DNA of 64,000 bases from DASUBV01 sp035532295. Lineage in GTDB: Bacteria > Actinomycetota > Actinomycetes > Streptosporangiales > Streptosporangiaceae. The DNA lies in contig DATKRH010000058.1 of NCBI GenBank assembly GCA_035532295.1, forward strand, positions 1-64,000, written 5' to 3'. A program made the translations under genes and the position numbers. This document shows, one piece after another, positions 24,241 to 32,594 of this stretch; position 1 is the first letter of the stretch; each line of letters opens with the position of its first letter. Under the pieces are notes generated by a model. The model did no database searches. It saw nothing but the letters and a program-made list of their open reading frames with translations, and had not been told where the DNA came from.

Positions 24241-26016
24241 ATGGGCCGCCGTGGCGCCGATGTAATCGTCGACTACCTCGTTCAGCAGCGGGTTCCGTAT
24301 CTCGTCGGGGTCTGCGGTCACGGAATCCTGGGTCTCCTAGATGCGGCCTACGACCGCCGCGGCGATATCCAGACTATTTCCACGCATGACGAGCGGGTTG
24401 CCGGCTTCATCGCGGATGCGTATTACCGGGTGTCAGGTAAGCCGATAGCAACATATACCTCCTGCGGACCAGGATCGGTCAATATTGTGATGGCGATCGC
24501 TGGAGCTATGGCCGATTCGTCGGCCATGCTCGCCATCACTGGGAACGTGCCCACATCGCAGTTCAACCGCGGCCCTTTCCAGGAGTCGGGGAAGTACTTT
24601 CAGGGTGACTTTCCCGGTGTAATCCGTAATTACGTCAAGCGCAGCTTCCAGGCTGTCCGGCCGGAGATGCTGCCGCTGATGTTGAACCAGGCTTTTGCCC
24701 TCATGACGTCCGGCCGGCCGGGCCCGGTCAACCTCGACGTGCCGCTCGACGTTTTCGTCGAGGACGTCGGCGACGAGGCCGCGATGCCGATCTGGCGGCC
24801 AGAAGCCGTCGCCGCGCCGGCACCGTCAACCGAAGCAGTGCGCCAGGCCGCGGAGTTGCTGGGCAACGCCACCCGGCCGGTCATCGTTGCCGGTAACGGC
24901 GCGATGGCACCGCGCGCTCGTGCCCTTATCCGCGAACTGGCAGCGAAGCTGGCCATCCCGGTCGTCACTACACCGCTCGGCAAGGGCGTCCTGGACGAGA
25001 ACGACGACCTATGCCTCGGGCCTACCGGCCGGAATGGCACCTATGCGGCGAACAAGGCCGCTCGCACCGCGGATGTCATCCTCGCGCTCGGCACCCGGTT
25101 TGACGATCGGGCGACGAGTTCATGGATCCCCGGTGTCACCTTCAGCATCCCGCCCACGCGGCTCATACACGTGGACATCGATCCACAGGAGATCGGTCGG
25201 AACTACCCGCCGGCGCTCGCGGTCATTGCCGATACCGCCGAGTTCGCGGCGGCGATGCTGGCCAGCGCGGCTCATGGTGATCCCCCCGCTCGCCCTGAAG
25301 CCAGGACCGCCTGGCTGCGGGAGACGCTGGCCTGGAAACGGCAGTGGGAAAGCGACATCGCTGTCCGGCAGAAGGACACCGCCGTGCCGATCCGCCCGGA
25401 CCGGCTCGTCGCCGAACTGCAGCGCGCGCTACCCGACGACGCGATCGTGCTCGCCGACGTAGGCGTGCATCATAACTGGCTTCTCCAGCAGCTTGCGGCA
25501 CCATCGGCTGGTCGGCTGTTGCAGGCCTGGGGGTTCGCCGCGATGGGATTCGGGGTGGGCGGAGTGCTCGGCGCCAAGCTCGCCTCGCCGGGCAGTCCCG
25601 CCGTGACCGTGTGCGGCGACGGCTGTTTCCTCATGCACGCCAATGCCGTGGCCACGGCGGTCGAGCTTGACCTCCCGGCAGTGTGGGTGGTCTGGAACAA
25701 CAGCGGATATGGCTCCATACGCGGCCAGCAGGCAACCTTCTTCGGCGCCGACCGAGAAATCGCGACTCAGTTCCGCAAGGCCGCGACTGGTGAGCTATAC
25801 AGCACCGACATCTCGGCGATCGCCAGGGCGATGGGGGCTGACGGCGCCCGCATTGACAGCCCGGATGAGGTCGCGGACGCCGTCGAGGCGGCTATCAAGT
25901 CGAATCGGCCGACCGTCCTTGACGTGCGCGTCGATGGCAGCGTCGCGGCGCCATCGACCGGCAGCTGGGACTTGCCGCCGCTGGCCGGACCGGTACCTGA
26001 CTACGGCTGGCAATAG
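24241..26016 (+). CDS. Thiamine diphosphate-dependent enzyme (acetolactate synthase-like / 2-oxo acid decarboxylase)
   Basis: 591 residues from ATG 24241 (GAGG 5 bases upstream). Three-domain ThDP fold: N-terminal PYR domain with cofactor-activating Glu in STHDERVAGFIADAYYRVSGK (about residue 50); central domain from about 190 (RPVIVAGNGAMAPRARALI); C-terminal PP domain with the Mg-ThDP motif CGDGCFLMHANAVATAVELDLPAVWVVWNN. Biosynthetic IlvB proteins are similar in length, but no ilvN or ilvC follows; instead an aldehyde dehydrogenase gene overlaps its stop. I infer decarboxylation of a 2-oxo acid to an aldehyde, or a related carboligase/lyase reaction. Confidence 0.88.
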   Translation: MGRRGADVIVDYLVQQRVPYLVGVCGHGILGLLDAAYDRRGDIQTISTHDERVAGFIADAYYRVSGKPIATYTSCGPGSVNIVMAIAGAMADSSAMLAITGNVPTSQFNRGPFQESGKYFQGDFPGVIRNYVKRSFQAVRPEMLPLMLNQAFALMTSGRPGPVNLDVPLDVFVEDVGDEAAMPIWRPEAVAAPAPSTEAVRQAAELLGNATRPVIVAGNGAMAPRARALIRELAAKLAIPVVTTPLGKGVLDENDDLCLGPTGRNGTYAANKAARTADVILALGTRFDDRATSSWIPGVTFSIPPTRLIHVDIDPQEIGRNYPPALAVIADTAEFAAAMLASAAHGDPPARPEARTAWLRETLAWKRQWESDIAVRQKDTAVPIRPDRLVAELQRALPDDAIVLADVGVHHNWLLQQLAAPSAGRLLQAWGFAAMGFGVGGVLGAKLASPGSPAVTVCGDGCFLMHANAVATAVELDLPAVWVVWNNSGYGSIRGQQATFFGADREIATQFRKAATGELYSTDISAIARAMGADGARIDSPDEVADAVEAAIKSNRPTVLDVRVDGSVAAPSTGSWDLPPLAGPVPDYGWQ

Positions 26017-27464
26017 TGACGATGACCACTGACGAAATCGACAGGCTGTTGCCCTGGGTCGCCGGGCGCAGCGTTGAGGTCGCAGAATTTGATGCTCTCG
26101 TGGAGCCCTGGGAACGCAGAACCGTGGCTCACGTCGGCATCGCCAATGCTGACGTGGTCGCGGCCGCGCTGACCGCCGCCACCGCCGCCCGGGCGCACAT
26201 GGCGCAGATGCCCGTGCATCAGCGGGCCCGCCTGCTCCGAGCCGCTGCCGATGTGGTGCAGGAACGCGCGGACGAGCTGGCGATCGAGATCACCAGGGCC
26301 ACCGGCAAGGTGATCGGGCACACTCGGCGGGAGACCAGCCGGGTACCTTGGACGCTGCGCGCCTCCGCATCCGCCGCTGAGGCGCTAGGGGTGGCAGCCC
26401 CGCCGACGGACGCGATTCCTGGCGGAGAGGGCGCTACCGCGCTGCTGGCCCGGCTGCCGGTCGGCATCGTCGCCGCGATCACCCCCTTTAACGCCCCGCT
26501 AAATCTCGTTGCTCACAAGGTGGGGCCCGCTCTCGCCGGCGGTAACTGCGTGGTGGTCAAGCCAGCGCCGCAGGCGCCCGCGCCCGCGCTCCGGCTCGCC
26601 CAGATACTCACCGAGGTGGGCTTTCCGCCCGGCGCGATCAGCGTGCTGCCCGGCGGCAAGGACACCGGATCGGCGTTGCTGAGCGATCCGCGGGTCGACC
26701 TGATCAGCTTTACCGGGGGCCAGGCTGCCGGACGGGAAATCCGGACCGGCGCAGGGACGCGGCCGGTGTTGCTGGAACTCGGCGGCAACTCAGCGAATCT
26801 CGTCTGTCCCGATGCCGACATTGCGCTCGCCCTCCGCGAATGCCTCTCCGGCGGATTCTCGAACAACGGACAGAGCTGCAATTCGGTGCAGCGGATCCTT
26901 GTTCACCGCGGGCAGCACGACCGGTTTGCCGAGGCGCTGGCCGCGCGGGTAAGCAGCCTCCGCCTCGGGGACCCCATGGATCCCGCCACCGAAATCGGGC
27001 CGCTGATCGGCGAGCCGGCGGCCGTCCGGGTGGAAGCGGCGATCGCCGATGCCGTAGCCAATGGCGCTACCCTGCACACTGGCGGCAGCCGCCGCGGAGC
27101 GGTCATCGCGCCCGCGGTCTTGTCAAACATCGACCGGACGCTATCGCTGTACTGCGAAGAAGTATTCGCTCCGGTGGTGATCATCGAGGCATACGACACG
27201 CTTGAGCAGGCGATCGAGTCCGCGAATAGCACTCGGTTCGCTCTGCAGGCGGCAGTCTTCACGGCTTCCATGGAGACGGCGATCCGCTGCTTCAGGGAGT
27301 TGCGGGCGGGCAGCGTCATCGTCAATCGATCCTCCAACTTCCGGCTCGACCAGCTGCCCTACGGCGGGATCGGCGAATCGGGCACGGGCCGGGAAGGCCC
27401 CCTGTACGCGACCGAGGCTATGACCTACCTCAAGTCCCTTGTCATCGTCCCTACGGACTCCTGA
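26016..27464 (+). CDS. NAD(P)-dependent aldehyde dehydrogenase
   Basis: 482 residues. GTG start shares a base with the preceding TAG stop. ALDH hallmarks: VAAITPFNAPLNLVAHKVGPALAGGN (nucleotide and anionic pocket), FTGGQAAGREI, catalytic Glu in LLELGGNSANLV and nucleophile Cys in SNNGQSCNSVQRILV, and YCEEVFAPVVII near the C-terminus. Sequence type is close to lactaldehyde/phosphonoacetaldehyde-like ALDHs. Its coupling to the ThDP enzyme suggests it oxidises the aldehyde that enzyme releases. Confidence 0.92.
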   Translation: MTMTTDEIDRLLPWVAGRSVEVAEFDALVEPWERRTVAHVGIANADVVAAALTAATAARAHMAQMPVHQRARLLRAAADVVQERADELAIEITRATGKVIGHTRRETSRVPWTLRASASAAEALGVAAPPTDAIPGGEGATALLARLPVGIVAAITPFNAPLNLVAHKVGPALAGGNCVVVKPAPQAPAPALRLAQILTEVGFPPGAISVLPGGKDTGSALLSDPRVDLISFTGGQAAGREIRTGAGTRPVLLELGGNSANLVCPDADIALALRECLSGGFSNNGQSCNSVQRILVHRGQHDRFAEALAARVSSLRLGDPMDPATEIGPLIGEPAAVRVEAAIADAVANGATLHTGGSRRGAVIAPAVLSNIDRTLSLYCEEVFAPVVIIEAYDTLEQAIESANSTRFALQAAVFTASMETAIRCFRELRAGSVIVNRSSNFRLDQLPYGGIGESGTGREGPLYATEAMTYLKSLVIVPTDS

Positions 27465-28852
27465 TGGTTAGCGATGCCCGATCCAGTCCGATTGAGCGGC
27501 CAGCCCTGGCCGCCGGCCTGGCGGCCGCCGCGCATGGCTTGGACCGGTCGGCCATCGCCGCGTCGGCGGCCGACCACGCGTCGGCCCTCGTCATGGATGC
27601 CATCGGCTGCGCCCTCGCAGGCTGGGCGGCCGAGGAGACGCCTCAGCTGCTGCATGCCGCGCGTCTGCTGGGAGGCGCAGGGACGGCGACGGTCATCGGC
27701 GACGCACGCACCGCCAGCCTGATCGGCGCTACGCTGGCCAACGCATACCTGACCACGGCGGTGACAGCGTGCGACGTGTACACGCCGGCTCATTGTCATC
27801 TGACTCCCGAGATCGTTCCGGCGGCACTTGCCGTCGCCGAGGCTAACCACGCGTCAGGATCCGATCTGCTGACCGCGGTCACTGCGGGCTTTGAGGTAAC
27901 CAGCCGATTGCTGCGCGCCATCGACTACGCGGAATTCCGCGGCCGAGGCTGGCACGCGCCTGGCGTGATCGGCCCGGTGGGCGCTGCCGTGGCGGCCGGG
28001 CGGCTGCTCGGCCTCGGTCACCGCGAGCTCCAGATGGCCATGAGCCTGGCAGTGAGCCAGGCAGCAGGGACCTTCGCGGCCTGGCCGACCACGGCGGTGA
28101 AGTTCCACCAGGCTCGTGGAGCGGTTGCGGGCCTGCTCGCTGCTCTCCTGGCCGCCGAGGGCTTCGCCGCGTCACCTGAACCCTTCGAAGCACCCGATGG
28201 TGGCCTGTTCGCCAGCTACTCGCCTGGAGACGCCAACGTCGCGCTGGCTGGATTCGGCAGCTACTGGGAGCTTGAGCAGATTTCGGTTCGCCTGTGGCCG
28301 GGTGCCACCCCGGTACAGGCGCTGATCACCGCGTTGCTCGCTCGCGACATGCGCCTACCGCCGGCTAGCGACCTAGCGCGCCTGGAGATTGGTATCTCGC
28401 CAGCCGCCTATGCGGCGCATCGTGACCTGGCCCATCCGGCGGGTTGCTTTGAGGCTCTGCTGTCCTTCCACTACGTCGCGGCCGCGATAGTCACGCACGG
28501 GCGGTTTGGCATTGATCTCACCGATCCGCAGCACCTCGAAGATCCAGTCTTGGACAATTTCATTGACGAGCACATCGTGCTCATGCCTGACCCTGCGGTC
28601 CCGCGCGGCGGCGCCCACGTCACGCTCACAACCCGGGCCGGCCAAGTGACCGACATTCACCAAGAGCACGCGCTCGGAACGCCACAGCTGCCGGCCAGCC
28701 GGGAGCAGTTGGGCGGCAAGTTCCGGGACAATGCCCGGACCAGGCTCAGCTCGCAGCCTGCAGATGAACTGGCCGCCGGCCTGAACGATCTAGATTCAGT
28801 CGGCGACTGCGCAGATCTGCTTGCACTCACGCGGCGGGCGTCTCCCAGCTAG
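27464..28852 (+). CDS. MmgE/PrpD family protein, copy 2
   Basis: 462 residues; ATG overlaps the ALDH stop (TGATG). Shares with copy 1 (13142) VTACDVYTPAHCHLTPEIVPAALA, RGRGWHAPGVIGPVGAAVAAGRLLGLG, AAGTFAAWPTTAVKFHQARGAVAG and PDGGLFASYSPG, but diverges in the C-terminal third. Two paralogues within one regulon may act on consecutive or stereoisomeric intermediates, or form a heteromer. Last gene of the ThDP operon; it converges on the rhodanese gene about 105 bp on, where I see no strong hairpin. Confidence 0.9.
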   Translation: MVSDARSSPIERPALAAGLAAAAHGLDRSAIAASAADHASALVMDAIGCALAGWAAEETPQLLHAARLLGGAGTATVIGDARTASLIGATLANAYLTTAVTACDVYTPAHCHLTPEIVPAALAVAEANHASGSDLLTAVTAGFEVTSRLLRAIDYAEFRGRGWHAPGVIGPVGAAVAAGRLLGLGHRELQMAMSLAVSQAAGTFAAWPTTAVKFHQARGAVAGLLAALLAAEGFAASPEPFEAPDGGLFASYSPGDANVALAGFGSYWELEQISVRLWPGATPVQALITALLARDMRLPPASDLARLEIGISPAAYAAHRDLAHPAGCFEALLSFHYVAAAIVTHGRFGIDLTDPQHLEDPVLDNFIDEHIVLMPDPAVPRGGAHVTLTTRAGQVTDIHQEHALGTPQLPASREQLGGKFRDNARTRLSSQPADELAAGLNDLDSVGDCADLLALTRRASPS

Positions 28853-28957
28853 GCCGGCCCGCGCAGCTATCACCTGTCCGGGCAGCCGGGTAACTGACTA
28901 ACTGACCCTGGCGGGAGCACCATCCGCCCCGGGGGGCCGTCTCATGGGCCCGGCGTC

Positions 28958-29287
28958 TCAGGCGACGAACGGCTCGGCGCCGGACTCCGCGATCATCGGC
29001 CGGCCCGCGGCCGCCCAGTCCTGCATGCCGCCGGCCACGTTGACCGCCTCCCAGCCCGCGCTGGCCAGCGCGAACGCGGCTCTGGCCGAGCGCCCGCCGG
29101 ACCGGCAGATCACGTAGACGGTCATATCCCGCGGGACCTCGGTCGCGCGGCTACTGAGCTGGCCGAGCGGAATGTGCGTGGCCCTGGGCGCATGCCCGGC
29201 CACCCACTCGTCAACCTCGCGCACATCGAGCAGCCATGCCTCGTCCGGAACGCTCGCTGCCGGGATTTCGGCAGACGACTCCGCCAC
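28958..29287 (-). CDS. Rhodanese-like domain protein
   Basis: 109 residues, a single rhodanese domain: LLDVREVDEWVAGHAPRATHIPLGQL, then the active loop CRSGGRS with catalytic Cys, and VNVAGGMQDWAAAGRPM. Such stand-alone domains carry sulfane sulfur on Cys. GTG start with AAGGA upstream. Single-gene unit. Confidence 0.92.
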   Translation of the reverse strand: MAESSAEIPAASVPDEAWLLDVREVDEWVAGHAPRATHIPLGQLSSRATEVPRDMTVYVICRSGGRSARAAFALASAGWEAVNVAGGMQDWAAAGRPMIAESGAEPFVA

Positions 29288-29510
29288 TGTCCTTCACTCC
29301 CCTCGGGCCTGCGCCCGGTTAGCCTGCCTGCGGACCTGCGGCGACACCGGCTCATAGCCGACTGCCAGACCCGAGGCTGGATTCGCTCCGAATACCCTAC
29401 GGGCAAACCCGATCACATGTAGTCACAATCCGGCCACTTCAGATCGCAGGACCGTCTCCGACCCCGATTCTGACCAGCAGCCACCCCGGCAGTCCTGATT
29501 AGATGTCAAT

Positions 29511-30035
29511 GTGGTCATTCGGGAGGCACGACCAGACGAGCTGCCCGCGGTCGGAGAACTGCGGGTCCGCGCCTACCTGGCCGGCGGCTTCCTGTCGCCG
29601 GACTCCGGTTACGCGCCGCGACTGCGGGCCCTGGGCACGGACTGTCCCAGCAGCGTGCTGGTCGCGATCGCCGCGGCTGACCAGGCCACCCCGGCCGGCC
29701 AGATCGTCGGGACGATCATGCTGGTCTCCTGGCCGCGCACCGGCGAGATCGCCAGCAGCCACGATGAGGCCGAGATCAGGGCTCTGGCGGTCGCGCCCGG
29801 CACCCAGGGACGGGGCATCGGCGGGGCCCTGCTGAGCGCGGCGCTGGACCGGGCCGTCCGGCAGGGCGCGCGGAGCCTGGTCCTGTCCACCCAGCCGGAG
29901 ATGCGGGCCGCGCACCGGATCTACGAGCGGGCCGGGTTCGCCCGGCAGCCGCACCGGGACTGGTCCCCCGAGCCAGGCACGGATCTGCTGGTCTACGCCC
30001 TGCGACTGGACGCGCGAACTCCGTCCGCGAGTTAG
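29511..30035 (+). CDS. GNAT family N-acetyltransferase
   Basis: 174 residues. The acetyl-CoA loop is VAPGTQGRGIGGALLSAAL and the C-terminal motif is HRIYERAGFARQP. The substrate is unknown. Start is GTG 29511. No Shine-Dalgarno is visible, but TTAGAT lies 6 bases upstream, so the message may be leaderless. It ends in a 4-bp convergent overlap with the LapA-like gene, leaving no room for a separate terminator. Confidence 0.88.
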   Translation: MVIREARPDELPAVGELRVRAYLAGGFLSPDSGYAPRLRALGTDCPSSVLVAIAAADQATPAGQIVGTIMLVSWPRTGEIASSHDEAEIRALAVAPGTQGRGIGGALLSAALDRAVRQGARSLVLSTQPEMRAAHRIYERAGFARQPHRDWSPEPGTDLLVYALRLDARTPSAS

Positions 30036-30484
30036 CCCCGATCCTGGCCCGCTGTCGCCTGGCCAGCTGTCGCCTGGCCCGCTGTCGCCTGGTCCGCTGT
30101 CGCCTGGGCCGCCCCGGCCTTGGCGTCCACCTTCCGGTGCCGTCGGGCCGTCCGGCGTAGCTGGATGATCCTCGCGGTGCCCGGCAGGACCACGAGGAGC
30201 ACCCCGAGCACCGCCGCGAGAAGCAGCGCGACGCCGAGCGGCAGGTGACCGCTGGCCCCGAAGAACTTGATGTCCACCTTGGTGCCGTTCTGCAGGATGA
30301 AGATCAGCAGCAGCAGGAGGACCAGGGCGAACAGGGCCGATGCGACCCAGACCCCGCCCACCCGCGTGCGCCGGACCACGTGCTGGGCGGGTGCGGCCGG
30401 CTCGGCGGTGGACTGCTCCTGCGGCGCGCCTGGTTCGGGCTGGCCGGGCGTGACCGAGCTATCGCTTCCATGCGGCAGCGTCAT
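30032..30484 (-). CDS. LapA-domain (DUF1049) membrane protein
   Basis: 150 residues with two membrane helices (VWVASALFALVLLLLLIFILQN and HLPLGVALLLAAVLGVLLVVLPG) joined by the LapA motif NGTKVDIKFFG. The N-terminal 40 residues are polar and Pro-rich. The C-terminus ends in repeats of QATAG. LapA-like proteins are implicated in envelope assembly, but the function of this one is unknown. Confidence 0.88.
   Translation of the reverse strand: MTLPHGSDSSVTPGQPEPGAPQEQSTAEPAAPAQHVVRRTRVGGVWVASALFALVLLLLLIFILQNGTKVDIKFFGASGHLPLGVALLLAAVLGVLLVVLPGTARIIQLRRTARRHRKVDAKAGAAQATADQATAGQATAGQATAGQDRG
30051..30110 (-). repeat. Four 15-bp repeats at the 3' end of the LapA gene
   Basis: Four units of GCTGTCGCCTGGCCC type (plus strand), with one to two changes each, encode the C-terminal QATAG/QATAD repeats. 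They are in frame and lie at the very end of the gene. Confidence 0.88.
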
Positions 30485-30579
30485 CTGCCATCACCTCCCC
30501 AGGTGGGTTATAACCGCGGGGTGCCCAGAAAACGAGTACCTAACCCCATTCGGCGACGCCCACCACCCGGATTGCCGCG

Positions 30580-30798
30580 CTATCGCGGGTCCGGGGGATC
30601 CTTCGTCGTGCTCGCGGCCATGCTGGCGTCCGGCGGCGTCGCGGTCTCCTCCTGCTCTGCGGCGTTGTTCACCTTGCGCAGGTGCCTGGCCATCGACCGG
30701 AACACGAAGAACAAGACGACGCCCATCCCGAAGACAACCAGGAAGCCGAGCGTGCCTGGCTGGGCGAACGCGCTCGTCGACGCGGCCAGCACCGTCAC
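30580..30798 (-). CDS. Small membrane protein downstream of mca
   Basis: 72 residues: one transmembrane helix (LGFLVVFGMGVVLFFVFRSM) followed by a polar tail (ARHLRKVNNAAEQ). Its ATG overlaps the mca stop (ATGA). A small conserved membrane protein in the same place follows mca in mycobacteria (Rv1082-Rv1083), so the pairing is conserved. Function unknown. Confidence 0.85.
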   Translation of the reverse strand: MTVLAASTSAFAQPGTLGFLVVFGMGVVLFFVFRSMARHLRKVNNAAEQEETATPPDASMAASTTKDPPDPR

Positions 30799-31817
30799 AG
30801 GCTCACCCTCCGCACCCTCTCCGAGATCCCGGTGAACAGGTCATCCTCCGGAATCTCAGTATCCACCACTGACCTGGCTAGGTGATAATCCTCGGTCGGC
30901 CACGCCGCTTGCTGGATATCGACCGGGCAGGCGAACCAGAAGCCTTCCGGGTCGATCTGCGTGGCGTGGGCCAGCAGGGCCTGGTCCCGGATCTCGAAGT
31001 AGTCGCCGCAGGGCACCCTCGTCGTGATCTCGGGCGCGGGGCGGTCCCCGCGCTGCTTCCACTCCGCGATCCGCTCGGTGTAGGGAGACGGCAGGCCGCG
31101 CCGCAGCATTTCCTCGTGCAGCGCGGTGAACCTGGCCAGGTGGAAGGTCGCGAAATAGTACAGCTTGAGCGGCTGCCAGGGATCGCCGCAGCCCGGATAC
31201 CGGTCCGGGTCCCCGGCGGCCTCGAATGCCTCGATGGCCACCTGATGGGTCTTGATGTGATCGGGGTGCGGGTAGCCGCCGCTCTCGTCGTAGGTGATCA
31301 GCGCGTGCGGGCGGAACTCGCGCACGGCCTGCACGAGGGGCCGCGCCGCGGCCTCCAGCGGCTCCAGCGCGAAGCATCCCTCCGGCAGCGGCGGAAGCGG
31401 ATCACCTTCGGGCAGGCCAGAGTCGGTGAATCCCAAAAACCGCTGCTGGACGCCGAGGATCTCGCGCGCCCTGGCCATCTCCGCCCGCCGGACGCCGGCC
31501 AGGTCCGCCCGGACCTCCGGCCGGTCCATCGCCTGGTTGAGGATGTCCCCGCGCTCCCCGCCGGTCATGGTGCAGACCAGCACGCTCGCGCCCTCCCGGA
31601 CGTAGCGAGCCATGCTCGCCGCGCCCTTGCTCGACTCGTCGTCGGGGTGCGCGTGCACGGCCATCAGCCGCGGTTCGGCGGCCGGCGACGGGGTAGCCGG
31701 CGACGGGGCAGCCGGAACGGGTGCGCGGTGCGGCGCCGGAGCGGCGCCCTGGTCGGAGCTAGCGGCAGGCAACGAGTACCCCTCAGTGACTCTCGGGCCG
31801 GACAGCGCAACGGGCAT
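30795..31817 (-). CDS. mca: Mycothiol S-conjugate amidase
   Basis: 340 residues from ATG 31817. The LmbE/PIG-L zinc site is AHPDDES (Zn-binding His and Asp) and the later His is in GGYPHPDHIKTHQVA. The phrase RLMAVHAHPDDESSKGAASMARY and the CTMTGGERGDILNQ loop match Mca rather than MshB. Mca cleaves mycothiol-drug adducts to mercapturic acids and GlcN-Ins, a detoxification step. The first 50 residues are Pro/Ala-rich and unlike other Mca proteins. A TTG start at about 31781, preceded by GAGGGG, is possible and would be shorter. Divergent from greA. Confidence 0.93.
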   Translation of the reverse strand: MPVALSGPRVTEGYSLPAASSDQGAAPAPHRAPVPAAPSPATPSPAAEPRLMAVHAHPDDESSKGAASMARYVREGASVLVCTMTGGERGDILNQAMDRPEVRADLAGVRRAEMARAREILGVQQRFLGFTDSGLPEGDPLPPLPEGCFALEPLEAAARPLVQAVREFRPHALITYDESGGYPHPDHIKTHQVAIEAFEAAGDPDRYPGCGDPWQPLKLYYFATFHLARFTALHEEMLRRGLPSPYTERIAEWKQRGDRPAPEITTRVPCGDYFEIRDQALLAHATQIDPEGFWFACPVDIQQAAWPTEDYHLARSVVDTEIPEDDLFTGISERVRRVSL

Positions 31818-31844
31818 ATCGCAAAAAACCCAGTATGCGAGCAG

Positions 31845-31873
31845 CCGGCCTTGCCCGCTGCGGGCAAGGCCGG
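31845..31873. promoter_or_regulatory. Perfect 13-bp stem-loop in the mca upstream region
   Basis: Arms 31845-31857 and 31861-31873 are exactly complementary around a 3-nt loop. It lies 28 bp before the mca start in the mca-greA divergent region. It could attenuate mca or bind a regulator; no known motif recognised. Confidence 0.5.
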
Positions 31874-32088
31874 GAAGCTGCCGGAAGGCTATTGTGCAGG
31901 ACAACAAGCCGGTCTGCGGACGGCATTCCCGCGATTTGGCGGTGACGAGGCGGTGCCGCTGCGCCGGCCAAGACCATTGACAAGGTGCGACATACTCACG
32001 GAGCCTTGTTAGCCTCGGAGGATTACCCCCAACCGGGTCCGACCGGACCCCGCGGAAGACAAGCTCCGCACCCACGCGAGGAGTACCC

Positions 32089-32589
32089 GTGACCGAAACC
32101 CGCGATGACACCGTCACCTGGCTCACTCAGGAGGCGTACGACCGGCTGAAAGCCGAGCTCGATCAGCTTTCGGGTACGGGCCGTATCGAGATCGCCAAGA
32201 AGATCGAGGCCGCCCGGCTCGAGGGCGACCTGAAGGAGAACGGCGGCTACCACGCCGCCAAGGATGAGCAAGGCATCATGGAGGCCCGGATCATCGTGGT
32301 CACCAACATCCTGGACAACTCGCGGGTCGGCACGGCCCCGCGCACGGACGGAGTGGTAGGCCCCGGCATGACCGTGACGATCCGCTTCGCGGGCGACGAC
32401 GACGAGGTGACGTTCCTGCTGGCCAGCCGCGAGGAGAGCGGCGCGCCGATCGACGTCTACTCCCCCCGCTCGCCGCTGGGCGTGGCCATCTCCGGCAAGA
32501 AGGTCGGCGAGACCGCCACCTACAACCTGCCCAACGGCCGCGCCGCCACGGTCGAGATCCTCGATGCCGTCCCCTACGGCGGCATGTAG
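32089..32589 (+). CDS. greA: Transcription elongation factor GreA
   Basis: 166 residues; GTG start with GAGGAG upstream. N-terminal coiled coil (LTQEAYDRLKAELDQLSGTGRIEIAKKIEAARLEGDLKENGGYHAAKDEQ) carries the acidic tip residues that reactivate stalled RNA polymerase. The C-terminal FKBP-like domain ends with SPLGVAISGKKVGETATYNLPNG. TTGACA at 31977-31982 may be part of its promoter, but I see no -10 at good spacing. Confidence 0.96.
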   Translation: MTETRDDTVTWLTQEAYDRLKAELDQLSGTGRIEIAKKIEAARLEGDLKENGGYHAAKDEQGIMEARIIVVTNILDNSRVGTAPRTDGVVGPGMTVTIRFAGDDDEVTFLLASREESGAPIDVYSPRSPLGVAISGKKVGETATYNLPNGRAATVEILDAVPYGGM

Positions 32590-32594
32590 CCCTC

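Noticed and set aside
24241..26016. Annotation as biosynthetic acetolactate synthase IlvB
   Set aside because: No ilvN or ilvC follows; operon context (ALDH, MmgE/PrpD, GntR operator) indicates catabolism.
9901..28852. Catabolic locus as a recent genomic island
   Set aside because: No integrase, transposase, flanking direct repeat or tRNA insertion site seen. Base composition is not obviously different by eye, although its codons look slightly less GC-biased than the housekeeping blocks; a codon-usage calculation would decide.
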